From: Zychaea mexicana
Taxonomy: Eukaryota > Mucoromycota > Mucoromycetes > Mucorales > Lichtheimiaceae
Length of the DNA stretch: 64,000 bases
Assembly: GCF_025766255.1 (NCBI RefSeq)
Contig: NW_026516667.1
Coordinates: forward strand, 620,001 to 684,000
Direction: 5' to 3'
Below, piece after piece: positions 59,849 to 64,000 of this stretch (the first letter of the stretch is position 1; each line of letters opens with the position of its first letter). A model generated the notes under the pieces. That model did not search any database. It saw only the letters and a list, made by a program, of their open reading frames with translations, and was not told the origin of the DNA. Position numbers and translations under genes: made by a program.

Positions 59849-62401
59849 ATGGCAGACAACAAAATCTATTCAGCAACTTACTCCGGTGTACAAGTTTATG
59901 AAACAGTTGTTAAAGATGTCGTTGTGATGCGGCGAAGAAACGATTCCTATATGAACGCAACACAAATTCTAAAAGTTGCCGGCATTGAAAAGGGGAAACG
60001 GACGAAAATTCTAGAGCGAGAGGTTCTACCTGGAGAACATGAAAAAGTACAGGGAGGCTACGGAAAGTTCCAAGGCACTTGGTAATTAAACGATTCGCGT
60101 TTGTTGTCTTTTCCTTGTAATCAAACTTATGGGACGGGGCTGGCGCGCACACCACGCGTGATACACTCATATGTTCTACATATTAATACATTACGACTAC
60201 TCAATACAGGATCCCACTCGACAAGGGTCGAGAATTAGCAGAACGATATAATGTGCTGGAAGTACTGAAATGCATTCTTGATTTCCAGCCGCCATCGGGA
60301 GTTGGGGAAGACGACGATCAACTGCCAACAAAAGAACAGGCTGTGGCCGCTCAACGAAAACTCAACAATCAACAACAACAACGAAACGCCCGGGCATCTT
60401 CCAATCGACAAACGCCCTCAACGTCAGCAGCAGCAGCGACGACACCAGCTTCACCGTATTATCCTGGATCACCCTTGTCAGCAGCCGGTTCACCAATACA
60501 TAAAGCAACAACACCATCGCGACGTGAGGAACATCATCATCACCACCCTATACAACGGAAAAAGCAGAAGACCGCTTCTTCATCTGCAGCTGCAGCACCT
60601 TCTAATGGCAGCATTGCCGGCTCACCTCAGCCACACCGTCAACAATATCAACCACATCAACATTCGATGCCACGCCCATCCAGTGACGAGCACCGTAACC
60701 TGCTGATGGCTATATTCTTGTCGGATGACTCCGATCATATTCCTGAACTACTTCAATCACCCTCGCCTAACTTTGATATCGACTTGGTAATTGACGAACA
60801 AGGCAACACCGGGCTACATTGGGCAACCGCATTAGCTCGTGTCACCATCGTGCAATTGCTCGTATCCAAGGGTGCCAATCCTGCGTGCGCCAACTATGCC
60901 GGCGAAACGCCTTTAATGCGTAGCGTCATGGTCACCAATTCGTTTGACAACAACACGTTTCCCACAATTTTGTCTGCGCTCAGTAGTACTTTGACTGCTG
61001 TCGATCAGAAAAAACGATCTGTGTTACATCATGCTGCGCTGACATCAGGAATACACGGACGTACGCAGGCTGCTATATATTATATGCACCATTTGCTACA
61101 TGCCATCAGCTCATATCCGGCAGCAGCACCTATTCTGGATTGGCAGGATGATCGTGGAGATACGGCATTGAATATTGCGGCCCAGCTGGAATGCTCAGAG
61201 ACTGTCAAATTGCTTACTCGTGCAGGCGCGACAAAAACAACCGAGAATAATGTAGGATTGTCCTCAGTGGATTACACACCATCTAGTCCCAATGAGACTC
61301 AGGTAAAATCGAACGATCAAACCATAAATGAGCTCCGATTTGGTGTATGTATAATCTTACAATATGCTACTGTGAAATGATGACTTTAGGAGTCGACGAC
61401 CGAAGAACAACAATTACAGCAAAAACTACCTGTTGAGCCTAGTGAACGTGGTCGGGAGATAGTGACAAGTAAGGCTATTCTCGTCAGTTTTGCAGGTGGA
61501 TAAAGAAAGTCCTAAAATGTAATCCATCTTCTTTTGTCCAGCTGTTCAAAAGATTGTCGATGCATTGGATGAAGAGTACGGCAGCCAACTAAGTCAACGA
61601 GATCAAGAGCTGAAAACAATCCAGGATGAACTTGAAGCTGCTACAAAAGAGCTGGAAGCGACACGGAAAGCTTTAGAAGCCAAGCAAACCCAATCACAGC
61701 AACTTGTGGAAGCCCAACAAAAGATTCGAAACTTGCAAATGGCACTGCAAGGCGAATGGGACGGTATCTCGACGACGTTACCTGCCAACAATACCACAGC
61801 CATTGACGAAATTGACGAGAAACAAGATATTGATGCATTATTCCTACCTTCTACACCGGAAAACAGCCAAGGCAATGCGAACATATCGCGAGCACATAAA
61901 CTGGAGCATCAAATCAAGCTTTTAGAGTCACGTATCACCAGCTACACTCAAAATGATAACGATCTACGAGCAGAGTTAGAAGGCTTGAAGGCACAGTCGG
62001 CAGAGAAGGAGTTACAGTGCAAACGGTTGATTGCCGCATGCTGTAGCTTGCCAATTGAGAAGATTGACGATTTGGTTGAGCCACTAACGCTGGCGATTGA
62101 AAGCGATCCACCAGATTTGGATCTGGCACGAGTGATTGGATTCATGGAAAAGATTCGTCGACAAGGCGCGTTTTCAGAAGGACTGCCTTCAACGTCGTCA
62201 CCATCCGCACCGTCACCAATGCCGTTCTCAGCGCCATCTTTTGCTACACCTACCAATGCTGCTGCTACTGCCGCCAGTGTGGCCCCTACCTCTTCGTCTA
62301 CCACATATGAGAGCGAACATCCACCATCATCACAGATATCAGAAGGACCTAGCGGTGAGACACCGCGTCCACCTAGTGTAGTAACCACGCCAGTGAATTA
62401 A
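59849..62401 (+). CDS. MBP1: KilA-N (APSES)/ankyrin MBF-type transcription factor
   Basis: Four exons: 59849-60081, 60210-61344, 61390-61468 and 61542-62401, all in phase, giving 768 residues. The N-terminal DNA-binding domain (about 1-105) reads [20 protein letters not shown] then [39 protein letters not shown] and [19 protein letters not shown], which is the Mbp1/Swi4/Res KilA-N pattern. A Gln/Ser/His-rich linker follows, then ankyrin repeats ([66 protein letters not shown]). The C-terminal part has a coiled coil ([20 protein letters not shown]) for partner binding. Such proteins, with a Swi6-like partner, drive G1/S transcription from MCB elements. Mbp1/Res-like rather than Swi4 by overall look; the exact orthologue is not settled. 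Convergent with HRD1, 226 nt apart. Confidence 0.92.
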
Positions 62402-62627
62402 TATACTTTACTGTCATTCGATCATTTCCAGCTTCCTCCCCTCCCATCCTCTCCCTTCATTCCTCTTTTCTCCACTACCAGACAAACGAAAAAAAACCTT
62501 ATCACAGATGTACACAATTTCAAGCTCCCTTTTTTTTTGTATAAAGTCCTACTTTTGCTTCTTTCTCTTTTCTCTTCATAAAACGATATATATGATACAA
62601 ACAAAGCACGTGGCGAACTTTTTATAT

Positions 62628-64000
62628 TTATTCCTCTTGATCAGATGCAATCTGATACTCATTACTACTTGATCCTAGTTCTGGCATCTTTCCTTTTCGT
62701 CGCCGACTTGATGATACTGCATCCTCACCATCCTCCTGCTCGGATACTACTGAATAAGCTGACGATATTCCTTGATCGCTTTGGCTTTGTTGCTGTTGGT
62801 CGGTAATATCAAACGGTTTGGTAGTTTGTGATGTGGGAGGTGATGTGAGTCTTTGTGCAGCAGAAGTGTGTGATTCAGCTTCAATTGTTGATGATAACGA
62901 TGGCAGTGATGTTGATGCATCGCTGGTCGCTTTGATAGAGGACGTCGCAGCAGCAGAAGACTCATCAGCAGGTGTGGAATTTATATTGTTAGTGTTATTG
63001 TTTGAGGTGGTATCGGTATTGGAGTTATTGATGTTCGGAAATACGCTGAGTGCCTGTGTCAAAATTTGCATGCTTTGAAATATTTGGTTTTGGACAGTAT
63101 CCAATATCCGCAGACGTTGTTCCATTGCCTCTCGCGAGGTTGTAGCCAATATTTGTAGTTCCTCATCGGTCAACGATGCAGGTAGGGGTTGTGGTGGGTT
63201 TGCTGCTGTTGCTGCTGCTGCTGTGTTGTGATTATTATTGTTATTGCTAGGATTGGATAGCCCGGTAGCACCGAAAGGAACGGAGGAAATTCCAGACGAT
63301 AATGGTATGAGTGGAATCATCCCAGGACCTGCTGCTGAGGAGGTACCACAAGACGACTGCTCTGGAGTCAGAATGGCAAATGAGGATGGCTGTTGTTGTT
63401 GTGAATATTGTGGAGTAGAGGTGGGATAATGCATGTTGGTGCTTGGTTGACTAGAAAATGGGTCAGCTTGATACGGACGACTGCTGCTGTCACCATTTGA
63501 ATGAGAAGGTTGTTGTGGTTGCAGTTGCTGGGCATTCTGCTGCTGTTGCTGCTGTTGTGGTAGTTGTTGCGATGGCGGCTGTGGTTGTGGTGGCGTTTGT
63601 TGCTGTTGCTGATTCTGTACCTGTCCACGGTTATGCGCTGATGTTCCATTCGCTATTTATTTGATCATTCAATTTAGACCGCTTCCTTATAAATCACACA
63701 ACGCCCTTTATTCCTGAGCCCTTACCATCAGTAAGAACTGATCGACGACTGAATGTTGAAAGTGAGTGTACATATGGAGATATTGTTAGTCGTCATATGT
63801 CGCAAGCATTCTGCAATACATAAAGATCAGCAATCTTCAAAAATTTACCAAGTAGGGCAGCTTTGTTGACGCTCCAACCAGCTTCGAAGACAATGAAAAT
63901 GGAAAACATGACCACATGGCAGCTTTTTAGGTTGATCCAGATTTTGTTGTTGCTGTTGCTGTTGGTTAAGTTGAGGAGGAGGAGTATTTTCTTCCGCATT
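62628..64000 (-). CDS. HRD1: E3 ubiquitin ligase Hrd1 (synoviolin), C-terminal part only
   Basis: The gene runs off the right edge. Exons seen on minus: 64000-63849 (partial), 63748-63726 and 63652-62628, joined in phase, giving about 400 residues. The second half of the RING-H2 finger is visible: [20 protein letters not shown], then QQSCPTC + RRSVLTD over the tiny exon. A low-complexity Asn/Gln insert sits inside the finger just before KKLPCGH. A Gln/Pro-rich tail follows, and then [20 protein letters not shown] and [20 protein letters not shown], the helix typical of the Hrd1 C-terminus. The membrane domain must lie beyond the window. Hrd1 ubiquitinates misfolded ER proteins in ER-associated degradation. 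The acidic end ([13 protein letters not shown]) is intact. Confidence 0.9.

Noticed and set aside
61603..62388. Minus-strand frames of 93 and 146 codons under the MBF gene
   Set aside because: Antisense shadows of the coiled-coil and Ser/Pro-rich coding exon.
1..64000. CRISPR arrays, rRNA genes and tRNA genes
   Set aside because: No regular spacer-repeat pattern, no rRNA-like sequence and no convincing cloverleaf with a GTTCRANNC arm was found by eye; a tRNAscan run would be decisive.

Overview
The window is nuclear DNA of a filamentous fungus, most likely an early-diverging Mucoromycota species (Mucorales-like). Evidence: many genes split by short (about 50-250 nt) GT-AG introns; CT-rich leaders and TATA boxes 100-200 nt before start codons; poly-Gln/Ser/His/Asn tracts in regulatory proteins; and the gene set itself (CipC-type protein with a beta-trefoil lectin, O-fucosyltransferase-like enzyme, KilA-N/ankyrin MBF factor, complete dynactin genes). 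No operon, CRISPR array, rRNA or convincing tRNA was seen. All exon models below were built by hand from splice signals, reading phase and family resemblance.

Layout. 1-2.7 kb: no convincing gene. 2.9-4.1 kb: six-exon GPI-anchored Kre9/Knh1-like wall protein. 6.6-9.7 kb: four-exon Ser/Thr kinase with a C-terminal KA1 domain. 10.4-11.2 kb (-): protein with a PP1-docking-like motif. 12.6-13.6 kb: two weak small ORFs. 14.2-15.8 kb: three-finger C2H2 factor (Crz1-like) with a short zipper. 16.3-18.4 kb (-): RING-RING-LON protein whose start is unresolved. 18.7-20.4 kb (-): type II membrane O-fucosyltransferase-like protein. 21.3-23.5 kb (+) dynamitin and 25.4-27.0 kb (-) Arp10: two subunits of the same dynactin complex facing each other. 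27.7-28.2 kb: small two-exon candidate gene. 29.5-30.6 kb: ribosomal protein uL30/L7. 32.5-34.3 kb (-): eight-exon lectin + CipC (DUF3759-like) protein. 34.7-36.4 kb (-): PPR protein, divergent from nicotinamide riboside kinase at 36.6-37.6 kb. 37.7-38.4 kb (-): small membrane protein.

38.4-46.9 kb is AT-rich and almost empty. 47.0-48.5 kb holds a five-exon bHLH factor. 48.5-59.8 kb is a second gene-poor stretch, with a decayed PIF/Harbinger DNA transposon (53.6-55.15 kb), 127-bp-spaced direct repeats carrying palindromes (53.1-53.3 kb), and an aldo/keto reductase pseudogene (58.0-59.4 kb). 59.8-62.4 kb: KilA-N/ankyrin MBF-type cell-cycle factor. 62.6-64.0 kb (-): the C-terminal part of the ER ubiquitin ligase Hrd1, cut by the window edge.

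The genes are mostly independent housekeeping or regulatory loci. The clearest functional link is the dynactin pair. No clearly new multi-gene system was found; the less ordinary items are the lectin-CipC fusion, the KA1 kinase with altered catalytic motifs, the AUG-less LON-RING and 24.1-kb ORFs, and the PP1-motif protein.
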